Source of the DNA: Minwuia sp.
GTDB lineage: Bacteria; Pseudomonadota; Alphaproteobacteria; Minwuiales; Minwuiaceae
Direction: 5' to 3'
DNA length: 64,000 nucleotides
Assembly (NCBI GenBank): GCA_029213165.1
Contig: JARGNO010000003.1
Location: 31,307-95,306 of the forward strand
The translations under genes and the position numbers were made by a program. Shown one piece after another: positions 9,567 to 19,633 of this stretch (positions within the stretch are counted from its first letter, which is position 1; each line of letters opens with the position of its first letter). The notes beneath the pieces were generated by a model. That model worked only from the letters and a program-made list of their open reading frames with translations, was not told the origin of the DNA and ran no database searches.

Positions 9567-10307
9567 TTGGCGCAAGACAAACGCTTCGGGGAGGACAAGG
9601 TGCAGGAAATCATCATCGACAGGCGATTCCAGGGACCGTCCCAATCCGCCAACGGTGGCTACATCACCGGACTGATGGCGGAACTGGTCGACGGTCCGGC
9701 GGAGGTGACCCTGAAAGCGCCGCCACCGCTGGAGAAGCCGTTGCAACTGGTCGCGACGGACGAGGGGTTCGCGATGATGGATGGCGAAACCCTGATCGCC
9801 ACGGTACGCGGCGTCCCGGCAAGGGAAATGGAACAGCCGGACTGCCCCGATGCAGCAGCCGCAGCGGCGGCAACGCGCCGCTATCCCGGGCATGACCACA
9901 GCCCGATCCCGCACTGTTTCGTCTGCGGTTCAAGACGGGAAGAAGGTGATGCCCTGCGCGTCTTCACCGGCCCGCTGGAAGGCCGGAACATGGCCGCTGC
10001 CCCCTGGGTGCCCCATGCGAATTTCGCTGATGGGTCAGGCCGGATCGCAAAGCGCTATCTGCTGGCCGCACTCGATTGCCCTGGTGCCTGGGCCTGGTAC
10101 GGCCAGACCGGCGGCCACATGCTGCTGGGCCGGATGCATTGCGAGGCGCTCGGCAGCGTGTCGGCGGGCGAAGCCTGCACGGTAACCGCCTGGCCCATGG
10201 GCCGCGATGGCCGCAAGGTCTGGGCCGGAACGGCGGTCCACAATTCGGAGGGAACTGTCGTTGCGTTCGGCTACGCGACCTGGATCACGGTCCCGGAGGT
10301 CAGCTGA
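9567..10307 (+). CDS. hotdog-fold thioesterase-like protein (function unassigned)
   Basis: RFQGPSQSANGGYITGLMAELVDGPAEVTLKAPPPLEKPLQ resembles the PaaI/thioesterase N-terminus; CFVCG motif mid-protein. Confidence 0.55.
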   Translation: MAQDKRFGEDKVQEIIIDRRFQGPSQSANGGYITGLMAELVDGPAEVTLKAPPPLEKPLQLVATDEGFAMMDGETLIATVRGVPAREMEQPDCPDAAAAAAATRRYPGHDHSPIPHCFVCGSRREEGDALRVFTGPLEGRNMAAAPWVPHANFADGSGRIAKRYLLAALDCPGAWAWYGQTGGHMLLGRMHCEALGSVSAGEACTVTAWPMGRDGRKVWAGTAVHNSEGTVVAFGYATWITVPEVS

Positions 10308-11952
10308 GGAGACCAGGCGCAGCGGTCCCGCAGGTCCCTGAACGCAATCTTGCTGGCGGAAATACGATCCGCGCACGCAGGCCGCCTTCCGACCGGTTCT
10401 CCAGCGTCAAACGTGCGTTGTGCAGGTCTGCGTAGCGGCTGCATATGGCAAGGCCCAGTCCGAGTCCGCGCCTGTTGTCAGCGATCATCGCGTCACGACT
10501 GCCCTGCTCGAACGGCCTGAAGAGCCTTTCGGTGGTTTCCTCGTCAATGCCAGGCCCGGAATCCAGGACCTCGACTTCCAGTTCGTTCTCCGACGTCAGG
10601 CGGGCACAGATATCGATGGAGCCTTCAGACGGTGTGAACTTCAGTGCGTTGGCAACGATGTTCCCGATGATCCGTTTCAGCATCACCGGATCAGCCCAGA
10701 GGTTCGGAACACCGGGCGCAACCTCGCTGCGCAGGCGGATGTGTTTCCTCAGGGTCTCGCTTCTGGCGATGCTGTCGATCTCATCAAACACTTCCCGCAT
10801 GTCACAGGCTTCCTCGTTCTGGCTCTCCCCTTCACCTTCGATCTGCGCAAGATCCAGAATGGAGTCGATGATGCCCAGCAGCGACTGCCCGCTGGTGTGA
10901 ATGTCCGCCACATATTCCGCATACTGCCTGTTCTGCAACGGCCCCAGCATCTCCAGCTTGATCAGCTCGGACATCCCTATGATGGCGTTCAGCGGCGTTC
11001 GCAGGTCATGGCTGAAATTGGCCAGGAACCGGCTCTTGGCCTCATTGGCATCTTCCGCCCGACGGCGTGCCCTGACGGCGTCGGCCTGGGTATCGATCGC
11101 GGCGCGCAGGGCAGCCTGCCGCTCCATGTCCTTGTTATCGAGGACACGGGTCACCGCCAGCATGATGAGAAAGAGCACCAGCGAACTTGAAACGGTCAGG
11201 GCGGCCAGAGCGATCACTGAATCCGGCAATATCCTGTGGATCAGGTAACCGAGCGCCATTGGCACCAGCACCATCGGAATTGCGAGCCTGCGCATTACGA
11301 GACCACCGACTGCGTCTGAACGAAGCTGGCGCAGCAGGACGCCTTCTCTGCCGGTAAGAAACAGGGCAATGGTGACGCACAGTACGCAGAAGGTCGTCAG
11401 GATCGACATCGTCCCGAAGAAGCCGGAAAATCTCAGATCCCGCAGATCGAACAGATAGGTGTAGGCCACTATCAGAACGATGATGACCAGCATCGAGATC
11501 AGAATCTGCTGGACCCAGTGCGCGGGATCGCCACCCCATTGCATGAACACCAGCGAGAACCCGATCAGCAATCCGCATACTGCTGTTGCCGCTGACATCC
11601 GGCCTGCATGGCTTCCGTCAGTCCAGGGGTCATTCAGAATGGCTTCCGCGATCCCGGGGCCGGAACCTGGCTGAACGTCCAGCAGGCTCAACGCACCGAT
11701 GCCAATTACGAGAATTCCTGCGGCGTTGCGCAGCAAGCGCCATTGCCACCCCCGATCGACAACTGACGCGAGGCAACCGAGTGCGGCGACCGAAAGCATG
11801 ATCGCCGTGTTCACCTTCATGCTCGGCGCATCAGGGATCAGCCGGGTGAGCCACTCATTTCCCAGGACCCACCCCGCGAGCAACACCGTCAGACTGCACA
11901 GCAGGGAAATCGTGCTGAAGACACCCGCCAGAAGACGCAACCGCATTCGCAA
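10300..11952 (-). CDS. membrane sensor histidine kinase
   Basis: Multiple N-terminal TM segments, H-box FLANFSHDLRTPLNAIIGMSELI, N-box IIGNIVANALKFTP, G-boxes DSGPGIDEE and GLGLGLAICSRYADLH. Confidence 0.93.
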   Translation of the reverse strand: MRMRLRLLAGVFSTISLLCSLTVLLAGWVLGNEWLTRLIPDAPSMKVNTAIMLSVAALGCLASVVDRGWQWRLLRNAAGILVIGIGALSLLDVQPGSGPGIAEAILNDPWTDGSHAGRMSAATAVCGLLIGFSLVFMQWGGDPAHWVQQILISMLVIIVLIVAYTYLFDLRDLRFSGFFGTMSILTTFCVLCVTIALFLTGREGVLLRQLRSDAVGGLVMRRLAIPMVLVPMALGYLIHRILPDSVIALAALTVSSSLVLFLIMLAVTRVLDNKDMERQAALRAAIDTQADAVRARRRAEDANEAKSRFLANFSHDLRTPLNAIIGMSELIKLEMLGPLQNRQYAEYVADIHTSGQSLLGIIDSILDLAQIEGEGESQNEEACDMREVFDEIDSIARSETLRKHIRLRSEVAPGVPNLWADPVMLKRIIGNIVANALKFTPSEGSIDICARLTSENELEVEVLDSGPGIDEETTERLFRPFEQGSRDAMIADNRRGLGLGLAICSRYADLHNARLTLENRSEGGLRARIVFPPARLRSGTCGTAAPGLLS

Positions 11953-12448
11953 ACTGCCATGTTGGTGCGGGGAACCAGTACCGCCGCCTCAGTCAATGAA
12001 CCCCGTCCGTCACCGCGTTCTGCTTGGCTGTACGGGCCTCATGCCTTCCCGAAAGCCGGAATTCTGTCTCATCCGACAATCAGGCGCAGGAGCAACTGAA
12101 TTCTTCAGCAGCGTTGCAGCAACTGCCACTGCCCCACCGGCACAATGGCAGCTTCAAGCCTTTGTGAAACAACTTCAAGCGTCATAGTATCCAGTTAACA
12201 AAGCCATATCGTGCAGCCGACATTATCGGTCGCCACAGTTCGCGGTTTTCCGGGCTTTACCGGGTGCGCTTCCCTGGCGCGGGTCACCTATGCAAATCTC
12301 GGAATTCTTCGCGCCAAGGCAGACTTGTCTGCCTATCCCGCAGATCCACGGGGCTCAGGCCTGTTGAGGCGCGCCTGAGACAATCGCGCCGCATGATTCC
12401 ATCATATCCAGGACCATGCGGCGCAGATTGCTGTTTCGGGTAGTACTG

Positions 12449-13429
12449 TTACCGGCCGCTGATCAGTTCGGACTGCTTGACCAGTGCTTCGGCCTGCTTG
12501 ATGGAGGCGATATCGATCAGGCGACCGTCCAGGGCAACCGCGCCGCGGCCTTCCTTCTGTGCCTGCTCCATGGCTTCCAGAATGCGCTTGGCCTTGGCGA
12601 CTTCCTTCTCTGACGGGGTGAAGACCTCGTTCGCAGTGGGAATCTGGCTCGGGTGGATGGCCCATTTGCCTTCGCAGCCGAGGATCGCGGAACGGTTGGC
12701 CTGGGCCTTGTAGCCATCCGGATCGGAGAAATCGCCGAACGGGCCATCAATCGGGCGAAGGCCATTGGCGCGGGCCGCGACCACCATGCGGGCCACCGCA
12801 TAATGCCACATGTCGCCCCAGTGATAGTCACGTGCGCCGCCACCCTCCGGCGGATCGGTCAGGACACCGTAGAGCGGGTTCGGACCACCGATGACCGTGG
12901 TGCGGGCCTTGGTGGAGGCAGCATAGTCGGCGACACCGAAATGCAGCGACTCGTTGCGCGGGCTGGCAGCGGCGATCTCGTCGACATTGGCCATGCCGAG
13001 CGCGGTCTCGATGATCATCTCGAAACCGATCCGCTTCTTGCGGCCGGTCGCGGCCTCGATCTGCGTCACCAGCATGTCCACGGCGTAGATGTCGGACGCG
13101 GTGCCTGCCTTCGGGATCATGATCAGATCCAGACGCTCGCCGCCCTGTTCCAGCACATCCACCACGTCGCGGTACATGTAGTGCGTGTCCAGGCCGTTGA
13201 TACGCAGCGACATGGTCTTGTCGCCCCAGTCAATGTCGTTCAGCGCCTCGATGATGTTCTTGCGGGCCGTCGCCTTGTCGTCAGGTGCAACAGCATCCTC
13301 CAGATCGAGAAAGATCACGTCGGCGTTGGACTTGGCGGCCTTTTCGAACATCTGCGGGGATGACCCCGGCACGGCGAGTTCGCAACGGTTCAGGCGCGGC
13401 GTGGTCTGTTCGACAATCTTGAAGGACAT
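12449..13429 (-). CDS. mcl1: L-malyl-CoA/beta-methylmalyl-CoA lyase (HpcH/HpaI, CitE-like)
   Basis: NRCELAVPGSSPQMFEKAAKSNADVIFLDLEDAVAPDDKATARKNIIEAL...KRIGFEMIIETALGMANVDEIAAASPRNESLHFGVADYAASTKARTTVIGGPN. Confidence 0.85.
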   Translation of the reverse strand: MSFKIVEQTTPRLNRCELAVPGSSPQMFEKAAKSNADVIFLDLEDAVAPDDKATARKNIIEALNDIDWGDKTMSLRINGLDTHYMYRDVVDVLEQGGERLDLIMIPKAGTASDIYAVDMLVTQIEAATGRKKRIGFEMIIETALGMANVDEIAAASPRNESLHFGVADYAASTKARTTVIGGPNPLYGVLTDPPEGGGARDYHWGDMWHYAVARMVVAARANGLRPIDGPFGDFSDPDGYKAQANRSAILGCEGKWAIHPSQIPTANEVFTPSEKEVAKAKRILEAMEQAQKEGRGAVALDGRLIDIASIKQAEALVKQSELISGR

Positions 13430-13531
13430 TTTCGGGATTCCCCCTGGTTCGTGGATTTTCTGCCTCTGTCGCTCTCTTACAGACCGGGGCGCAGGCAGAC
13501 AAGCGGACTCGAGCCCCGAGTCTCCGGAAGA

Positions 13532-14446
13532 TCAGCCGATCCGGCCCCGTCGTGCCAGTGGGTGGGCTTCCTCGACCAGAGCGGTCAGCCGTGCCTCCTG
13601 CACGTGCGTGTAGATCTGCGTGGTGGAGATATCGGCATGACCCAGCATCTTCTGCAGACTGCGCAGGTCCGCCCCACCAGCCAGCAAATGACTGGCAAAG
13701 GCATGGCGCAGGACATGTGGAGAAACCTTGGCAGCATCAATCCCGGCATCCCGCGCAAGTTGCTTCAGCGCAATGCCGAATGCCTGCCGTGTCAGGTGCC
13801 CGCTGGTGCCGCGGGACGGGAACAGCCATGGTGACGGTTGCCCCTTCGTGAGAAACATCGCGCGGACCGCAAGATAGCGTGCCAGGGCGTCAAGCGCCTC
13901 CGGGCTCATCGGTGCCAGCCGTTCACGCCCACCCTTGCCGCGCACCTGCAGGAACCGGGGATCGGGTCCAAGCGGCGGATGTGGCAGGGTCAGCAGTTCG
14001 CTGACCCGAAGGCCGGAGGCATAGATGACCTCCAGCAGGCAGGTCAGCCGCAGTCCCTTGTGATCCGTCTTCGACGCGGCGCAATGCAGCAGGTCGGAAA
14101 CGTCCTCCACTGTCAGAACCCTTGGCAGCGGGCGCGACAGGCGCGGTGCATCCAGTGCCTGTGCCGGATCATCGGAACGCAGCCCATCCTGAACCAGAAA
14201 CCGGTACAGACCGCGAATGGCCGAGAGCTTGCGCGCCTGGGTGGATGCAGCAAGCCCGGCCTTCACCATCGCCTGCAGGCAGCGTCTCAGGTCGTCGGCC
14301 TGCGCATCAAGCAGACTGCGCCCGCGCGGCAATGCCTCAGAAATGCCGGTCAGATCCCGCCGATAGGCCGCAAGCGTATTGGCAGCGGCACCGCGCTCCG
14401 CCGCCAGCATGTCGAGATAGAGATCAATCAGCCGCCCGTCATTCAC
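13532..14446 (-). CDS. xerD: site-specific tyrosine recombinase XerD
   Basis: Tyrosine recombinase catalytic residues: ASGLRVSELLTL, GKGGRERLAP, SPHVLRHAFASHLLAGGADLRSLQKMLGHADISTTQIYTHV. Confidence 0.9.
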   Translation of the reverse strand: MNDGRLIDLYLDMLAAERGAAANTLAAYRRDLTGISEALPRGRSLLDAQADDLRRCLQAMVKAGLAASTQARKLSAIRGLYRFLVQDGLRSDDPAQALDAPRLSRPLPRVLTVEDVSDLLHCAASKTDHKGLRLTCLLEVIYASGLRVSELLTLPHPPLGPDPRFLQVRGKGGRERLAPMSPEALDALARYLAVRAMFLTKGQPSPWLFPSRGTSGHLTRQAFGIALKQLARDAGIDAAKVSPHVLRHAFASHLLAGGADLRSLQKMLGHADISTTQIYTHVQEARLTALVEEAHPLARRGRIG

Positions 14447-16175
14447 CGGATCGCCGGACCTCGGTGGCGATCAGCGCCTCCACCGCCAGGCGTTCGGCCG
14501 CAGGTGCAAGGCCAAGCCGACGCAGCGACCCGACAACGCTGGCCAATGCGACCGGGTCCAGTCGACCCGGCCCCGCCGGGCCCATCAGGGCAAGCGCCGC
14601 CTGCACCGCCTCCCCCGTCCGCCCGGCACCTGTCGCCAGCACCAGTTGGCGCCAGAGTGCGGCGTCAGTCACGGCGTCGCTGGCGCTTTCCACCGCAGGT
14701 GACTGCAGTGCCCCGGTCCAGAGCGCCTCCGCCACGGGTCGTCCAATCGCATCCATCAGCAACAGGATCCGATGCCATTGGCGATCCGCGCCTTCACCTG
14801 CCGGATTGGCATCGCGCCAATTGCCGAGACGCCTGTTGTTGACGGGGTCGATGCCCGACACCTGGGCAAGTGGCAGGGCGGCAGTCTGGGCCAGAACGGC
14901 ATCCCGCTCCCCCGCCGCCGCACGGCGACGCAGCAGTTCCAGCCACCCCCGCGCCCGATCCCGGTCACCATTCAACAGGTGCATACGGAAGGCAACCGGC
15001 GCGAGAAAGGCCAGATCGACGGAGGGCAACATACGCTCCAGCGCCGGTGCCGCCAGTGCCGCCGCCATAGCCGCATCACCCCGTGACGCGGCAACTGTCC
15101 ACATCGCCAGCATCGCCTCCGCCCGGGCCAGTTTGCCCTCCGCCCGCGCATACGCGACAGCCGCCTGCCGGAAATCATCGGCATTCAGGTCCGCATCCGG
15201 TGCGCCGAGAATCAGGGTCACCGCCGCAGGCTGCAGGGTCCCGGTGCGCATCGCCTCGATACCGGCATCAAGCCGCATTGGTGTCGTCAGCCGCGGCATG
15301 GTCGCCAGCCGGGCCGCGATGGCCGGTGCCAACCCGGTCACCGATTTCAGTGTTGCCTTCGGTCCCAGCCGAAACATGGCCAGATGCAGGGGCGAGAGCT
15401 GTGAGGCGTCCTCCAGTTCCACCGCCACACCGTCAGCGATCGCATCGGCAAGGTCATCGAAGACCGGGTTGCTGGATCCTGTCTCGCCCAGGATCGTGCG
15501 GGTCAGATCCGCATCGGGTCGCCGCCCCGCCTGCAGGTCACAGAAGACGGAGGCACGCTGCCAGAAGTCGCGGCTGCCACCGCGCACCTGGGAACCGACC
15601 AGATCGCAGGCGCGTTTGACATCGCCACTCAGCAGCAGGGCATCGACCAGAGGGCGGTTGTAGGCAGGGTTGTTCAGGTCACCACTTGATGCGGCCTCCG
15701 CCAGAGCGACAGCCGAATCCGCCTCGCCCATCGTGATCAGCAAGGCCATCCGCTGCCCAAGCAACGCTGCACTGTCGCTGCCGGTCGGCGGCGTTCCGAT
15801 GGACAGCAAGAGGCGGCGCGCCAGATCGTGGGCGGCAGGCGACGCGAAATGTGCAGGCATTCGCCCGTAGAGCGCATGGACGATACCGGCGGAAGACCCC
15901 TCCCAGAGGCCAAGTCCCAGACCACCGGACGAGGGGCCAAGCAAGCCGGCCGCCGCCTCCCCCGGGGCATCCAGTCGGCCAATGACGATGCCGCCTGTCG
16001 TGACACTCTGATCCGACGGAGGCCGGGCGTCCGCTTCGGTTCCGGTGTTCACTGTCGCAGGCAGAAGCGACTTCGGGCCAGTGCCCTGCCCCTCGGCAGA
16101 ACCCGTCTGCGCCAGAGCCAGGGCGGGCAGGAACAGGCAGAGCCCGAGCAGGCTGCTAACGCGGAAAACGCTCAT
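14439..16175 (-). CDS. exported hypothetical protein, helical/repeat-rich
   Basis: 578 aa; signal peptide MSVFRVSSLLGLCLFLPALALAQ; no recognised domain; stop overlaps the xerD start. Confidence 0.75.
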   Translation of the reverse strand: MSVFRVSSLLGLCLFLPALALAQTGSAEGQGTGPKSLLPATVNTGTEADARPPSDQSVTTGGIVIGRLDAPGEAAAGLLGPSSGGLGLGLWEGSSAGIVHALYGRMPAHFASPAAHDLARRLLLSIGTPPTGSDSAALLGQRMALLITMGEADSAVALAEAASSGDLNNPAYNRPLVDALLLSGDVKRACDLVGSQVRGGSRDFWQRASVFCDLQAGRRPDADLTRTILGETGSSNPVFDDLADAIADGVAVELEDASQLSPLHLAMFRLGPKATLKSVTGLAPAIAARLATMPRLTTPMRLDAGIEAMRTGTLQPAAVTLILGAPDADLNADDFRQAAVAYARAEGKLARAEAMLAMWTVAASRGDAAMAAALAAPALERMLPSVDLAFLAPVAFRMHLLNGDRDRARGWLELLRRRAAAGERDAVLAQTAALPLAQVSGIDPVNNRRLGNWRDANPAGEGADRQWHRILLLMDAIGRPVAEALWTGALQSPAVESASDAVTDAALWRQLVLATGAGRTGEAVQAALALMGPAGPGRLDPVALASVVGSLRRLGLAPAAERLAVEALIATEVRRSGE

Positions 16176-16296
16176 CGGGGACCACCTTGCGGGTTTCCTT
16201 CGTGGGGGGCGGAATGTCCCATGTGGCGACAAACACGGCACCGGCGGCGCCGAGCACAATGACCAGCAGGAACAGGAAGAGGAACAGACGTCGCAT
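16156..16296 (-). CDS. small single-pass membrane protein, 46 aa (absent from the supplied ORF track)
   Basis: Reverse complement reads MRRLFLFLFLLVIVLGAAGAVFVATWDIPPPTKETRKVVPDERFPR*; overlaps the start of the 14439..16175 CDS. Confidence 0.65.
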   Translation of the reverse strand: MRRLFLFLFLLVIVLGAAGAVFVATWDIPPPTKETRKVVPDERFPR

Positions 16297-16467
16297 GGGG
16301 CCGTGGGATACTCCGGTCAGTGCGCGTTGACAGTGTCGGACAGGCCATCCATCACCCTATAGAGCTTGACGGACGGTACCGGCAGTGTATCGACGGGGTG
16401 AGATGCTTTCAATTGCAGTCACCAGCGCTGCATCGCAACAGGAAATGACGAAGGGCACTGCAGTTTC

Positions 16468-17067
16468 ATGGTTCGGGAGGCCGCTCAAGGCGTCATGTTC
16501 GAAGGCACGGGGGAGACCGGGGAAGCTGACCGGCAGTCACTGGTGCTTGTCGGCCTGATGGGCGCGGGCAAGAGTACGGTGGGCCGACGCCTGGCCCAGC
16601 GCCTGAACCTTCGCTTCGTTGATGCCGACGACGAGATCGAGGCCGCCGCGGGCATGACCATACCGGAGATCTTCGACCGCTATGGAGAGGCCCATTTCCG
16701 GGATGGAGAACGCCGCGTCATCCGTCGGCTGCTGGGCGAACCGCGCCAGGTCATCGCCACGGGCGGTGGCGCCTTCATGAATGATGAAACGCGCGCCCTC
16801 ATCGCTGCGGAGGCGACATCGATATGGCTCAAGGCCGACCTGGATACCCTCGTCCGGCGGTGCGCGAAGCGGACCGACCGTCCCCTTCTGCGCGGCAGGA
16901 ACCAGCGTGACACCCTGGCCGCCCTGATGCAGCAGAGATATCCGGTCTACGGGACTTCCGACCTGATGGTGGAGAGCGGCGGCGATACCCATGATGTGGT
17001 GGTGGACAGGATCATCAGCGCTTTGGGTCGCGATCCCGAGACCGGCAGCAGGACGGCGCAGCAATGA
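16468..17067 (+). CDS. aroK: shikimate kinase
   Basis: P-loop LVGLMGAGKSTVGRRLAQRLNLRFVDADDEIEAAAGMTIPEIFDRYGEAHFRDGERRVI...ATGGGAF. Confidence 0.95.
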   Translation: MVREAAQGVMFEGTGETGEADRQSLVLVGLMGAGKSTVGRRLAQRLNLRFVDADDEIEAAAGMTIPEIFDRYGEAHFRDGERRVIRRLLGEPRQVIATGGGAFMNDETRALIAAEATSIWLKADLDTLVRRCAKRTDRPLLRGRNQRDTLAALMQQRYPVYGTSDLMVESGGDTHDVVVDRIISALGRDPETGSRTAQQ

Positions 17068-18170
17068 CCACCACCGTGCATGTCGCGCTTGGCGCGCGGT
17101 CTTACGATATCCTGATCGGCACCTGTGTGCTTGCAGAGGCCGGGCGGCACATCGCGCCTGAATTGCGCCGCCCCCGAATTGCCATCGTCACCGACACAAA
17201 TGTGGCCGCAACACAATTGCCTGCCCTGACAGATGCCTGCGCGGCCGCAGGGATCGAGACCGTCTGCCTGACACTGCCCGCAGGCGAGAGCACGAAGAAC
17301 TTCACCCAGCTTGAACGCCTGACACGCTGGCTGATAGCCGAGCGTGTCGGGCGCGACGACATGATCGTCGCCCTGGGCGGCGGGGTCATCGGCGACCTGA
17401 CCGGGTTCGCGGCAGCGATCCTGCGGCGCGGGACCGGCTTCATCCAGATTCCGACCACCCTGCTGGCGCAGGTTGACAGTTCCGTCGGCGGCAAGACTGC
17501 GATCAACACGCCGGAAGGCAAGAACCTGGTCGGCGCCTTTCACCAGCCGAGCCTGGTACTTGCCGATACCGCCACCCTGGACACCCTGCCGGAGCGGGAG
17601 GTGCTGGCAGGGTATGCGGAGGTGGTGAAATACGGCCTGCTCGGCGACCGGACATTCTTCGAATGGCTTGAAGTCAATGGCCGGCAGGTCATCGCCGGCG
17701 ACCCGGCGGCACGGGAAGTGGCCGTCGCACGAAGCTGTCAGGCCAAGGCCGACATCGTGGCGGCTGATGAACGCGAGAACGACCAGCGTGCCTTGCTGAA
17801 CCTTGGCCATACCTTCGGTCACGCGCTGGAGGCGGAGGGCGGCTATGACGGTCGCCTGCTGCACGGGGAAGCCGTGGCCATTGGCATGATCCAGGCCCTG
17901 GACTACTCGGTGCGCCAGGGTCTTTGTCCGGGCCAGGATGCGGAACGCGCCCGCCGTCACCTGCAGGCGGTGGGTCTGCCGACACGGCCCGCCGACCGGG
18001 GCCTGGGCGATATTCCGGCCTCACGGTTGCTCGACCACATGGCACAGGACAAGAAGGTCCGCGACGGTCGCCTCACCTTCGTCCTGGCGCGCGGCATTGG
18101 CGAAGCCTTCATCACACGCGATGTCGACGCAGCAGAGCTGCAATCCTTTCTCGAAACGGAAGACAACTGA
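17064..18170 (+). CDS. aroB: 3-dehydroquinate synthase
   Basis: GGGVIGDLTGFAAAILRRGTGFIQIPTTLLAQVDSSVGGKTAINTPEGKNLVGAFHQP; NLGHTFGHALEAE; overlaps the aroK stop. Confidence 0.96.
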   Translation: MTTTVHVALGARSYDILIGTCVLAEAGRHIAPELRRPRIAIVTDTNVAATQLPALTDACAAAGIETVCLTLPAGESTKNFTQLERLTRWLIAERVGRDDMIVALGGGVIGDLTGFAAAILRRGTGFIQIPTTLLAQVDSSVGGKTAINTPEGKNLVGAFHQPSLVLADTATLDTLPEREVLAGYAEVVKYGLLGDRTFFEWLEVNGRQVIAGDPAAREVAVARSCQAKADIVAADERENDQRALLNLGHTFGHALEAEGGYDGRLLHGEAVAIGMIQALDYSVRQGLCPGQDAERARRHLQAVGLPTRPADRGLGDIPASRLLDHMAQDKKVRDGRLTFVLARGIGEAFITRDVDAAELQSFLETEDN

Positions 18171-19462
18171 TGCAAAGCGCCAGCGCTGAAATGTCCTCGA
18201 TCGACTGGAGTCTGGTCCTCTCCATCGCAGCCATCGTCCTGCTGCTGGTGATGTCGGCATTCTTTTCCGGCTCCGAGACCGCTCTGACCGCAGCCTCACG
18301 CGCCCGGATGCATCACATGGAGCGGCTGGGCAACAAGAAGGCGCATCTGGTCAACCGTCTGACCGAAGACAAGGAACGGCTGATCGGGTCGATCCTGCTT
18401 GGCAACAATCTGGTCAACATCCTCGCCTCTGCCCTGGCGACCAGCGTGCTGATCGCGCTGGTGGGAGACGCGGCAGTCGCCATCGCAACTGTGGCGATGA
18501 CACTGCTCGTGCTGATCTTCGCGGAGGTGCTGCCCAAGACCTATGCGATCCGCAATCCGGATCGCTTCGCCCTTGCCGTCTCCCCTGTCGTCGCCTTCCT
18601 GGTCCGCGCCCTGTCACCGGCGGTGATCGCCGTCGAGGCCATTGTTCGCGTGGCCCTGCGGGTGATCGGCGCACGACAGAACGGCGACGATACTATCGAT
18701 GTGGCTGACGAGTTGCGTGGCCAGATCGAACTGCATCATCGCGAAGGCGGTGTGCGCAAGACAGCCAAGGACATGCTCGGCTCCATCCTGGAACTGGATG
18801 ACGTCTTCGTTTCGGAGATCATGATGCACCGGCGGCGCATCAAGACCCTGAACATCGATGATGCACCTGAGGCCATTGTCGGTGCGGCACTGGACAGCAA
18901 CTTCACCCGCATTCCGCTCTGGCAGAACGATCAGGAGAACATCGTCGGCGTCCTCCACGCCAAGGACCTGGCCCGGGCACTGTCGAAGAACAACGGCGAT
19001 GCCGCGACACTGGATATCCGCTCCGTGGCGCGGGAGCCCTGGTTCGTGCCGGAGACGGCTTCATTGCGCGAGCAGCTGAACGCGTTCCGCCGCCGTCGCG
19101 CCCATTTCGCCCTGGTGGTGGACGAATATGGCGCCCTGAAGGGTATCGTGACGCTGGAGGATATCCTCGAGGAAATCGTTGGCGACATTTCCGATGAACA
19201 TGATGCGGTCACGGCTGGCGTCCGCCCGATGCCGGATGGCACCTACGAGGTCGAGGGATCGGTCACCATTCGCGACCTGAACCGCAGGTTTGACTGGAAC
19301 CTGCCCGACGAAGAGGCATCGACGATTGCCGGACTGGTGATCTATGAGGCGCAGGTCCTGCCGGAAATCGGGCAGGTCTTCCGGTTCCATGATTTCACCT
19401 TCGAGATCCTGGAACGCCGCCGCCATCGCATCAACCGCCTGAAGGTCACGCCGCCCGAATGA
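18170..19462 (+). CDS. HlyC/CorC family transporter (DUF21-CBS-CorC)
   Basis: SAFFSGSETALTAASRARMHHME, CBS pair, VVDEYGALKGIVTLEDILEEIVGDISDEHD, C-terminal GSVTIRDLNRRFDWNLPDEEASTIAGLV; ATGA overlap with aroB. Confidence 0.93.
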   Translation: MQSASAEMSSIDWSLVLSIAAIVLLLVMSAFFSGSETALTAASRARMHHMERLGNKKAHLVNRLTEDKERLIGSILLGNNLVNILASALATSVLIALVGDAAVAIATVAMTLLVLIFAEVLPKTYAIRNPDRFALAVSPVVAFLVRALSPAVIAVEAIVRVALRVIGARQNGDDTIDVADELRGQIELHHREGGVRKTAKDMLGSILELDDVFVSEIMMHRRRIKTLNIDDAPEAIVGAALDSNFTRIPLWQNDQENIVGVLHAKDLARALSKNNGDAATLDIRSVAREPWFVPETASLREQLNAFRRRRAHFALVVDEYGALKGIVTLEDILEEIVGDISDEHDAVTAGVRPMPDGTYEVEGSVTIRDLNRRFDWNLPDEEASTIAGLVIYEAQVLPEIGQVFRFHDFTFEILERRRHRINRLKVTPPE

Positions 19463-19633
19463 GGTCTGGACCGGCAGCACCTCACCGCAGACCGGATTTT
19501 GACGGGTTTCACACCCGCGCCGTCGTGCCGGTCAACCTGTCCGAACGCGCCAGGGACCGCTCGTCACTGCGTGGATCCTGCATCAGGCGCATCCGGTGAC
19601 TACTGGCAGTCCGACAACCGAGCGTGCGGCAGG

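Noticed and set aside
13532-14446. Tyrosine recombinase as evidence of an integrative mobile element
   Set aside because: Sequence and size fit housekeeping XerD next to aroKB; no attachment repeats, tRNA or phage genes adjacent.
16368-16395. TTGACG-N16-TATCGA promoter upstream of aroK
   Set aside because: Plausible but weak match with no supporting context; not reported as a feature.
19463-19493. GGTCTG/CAGACC hairpin downstream of the CorC-like gene
   Set aside because: Long loop and only a short T-run; could be a terminator but not well supported.
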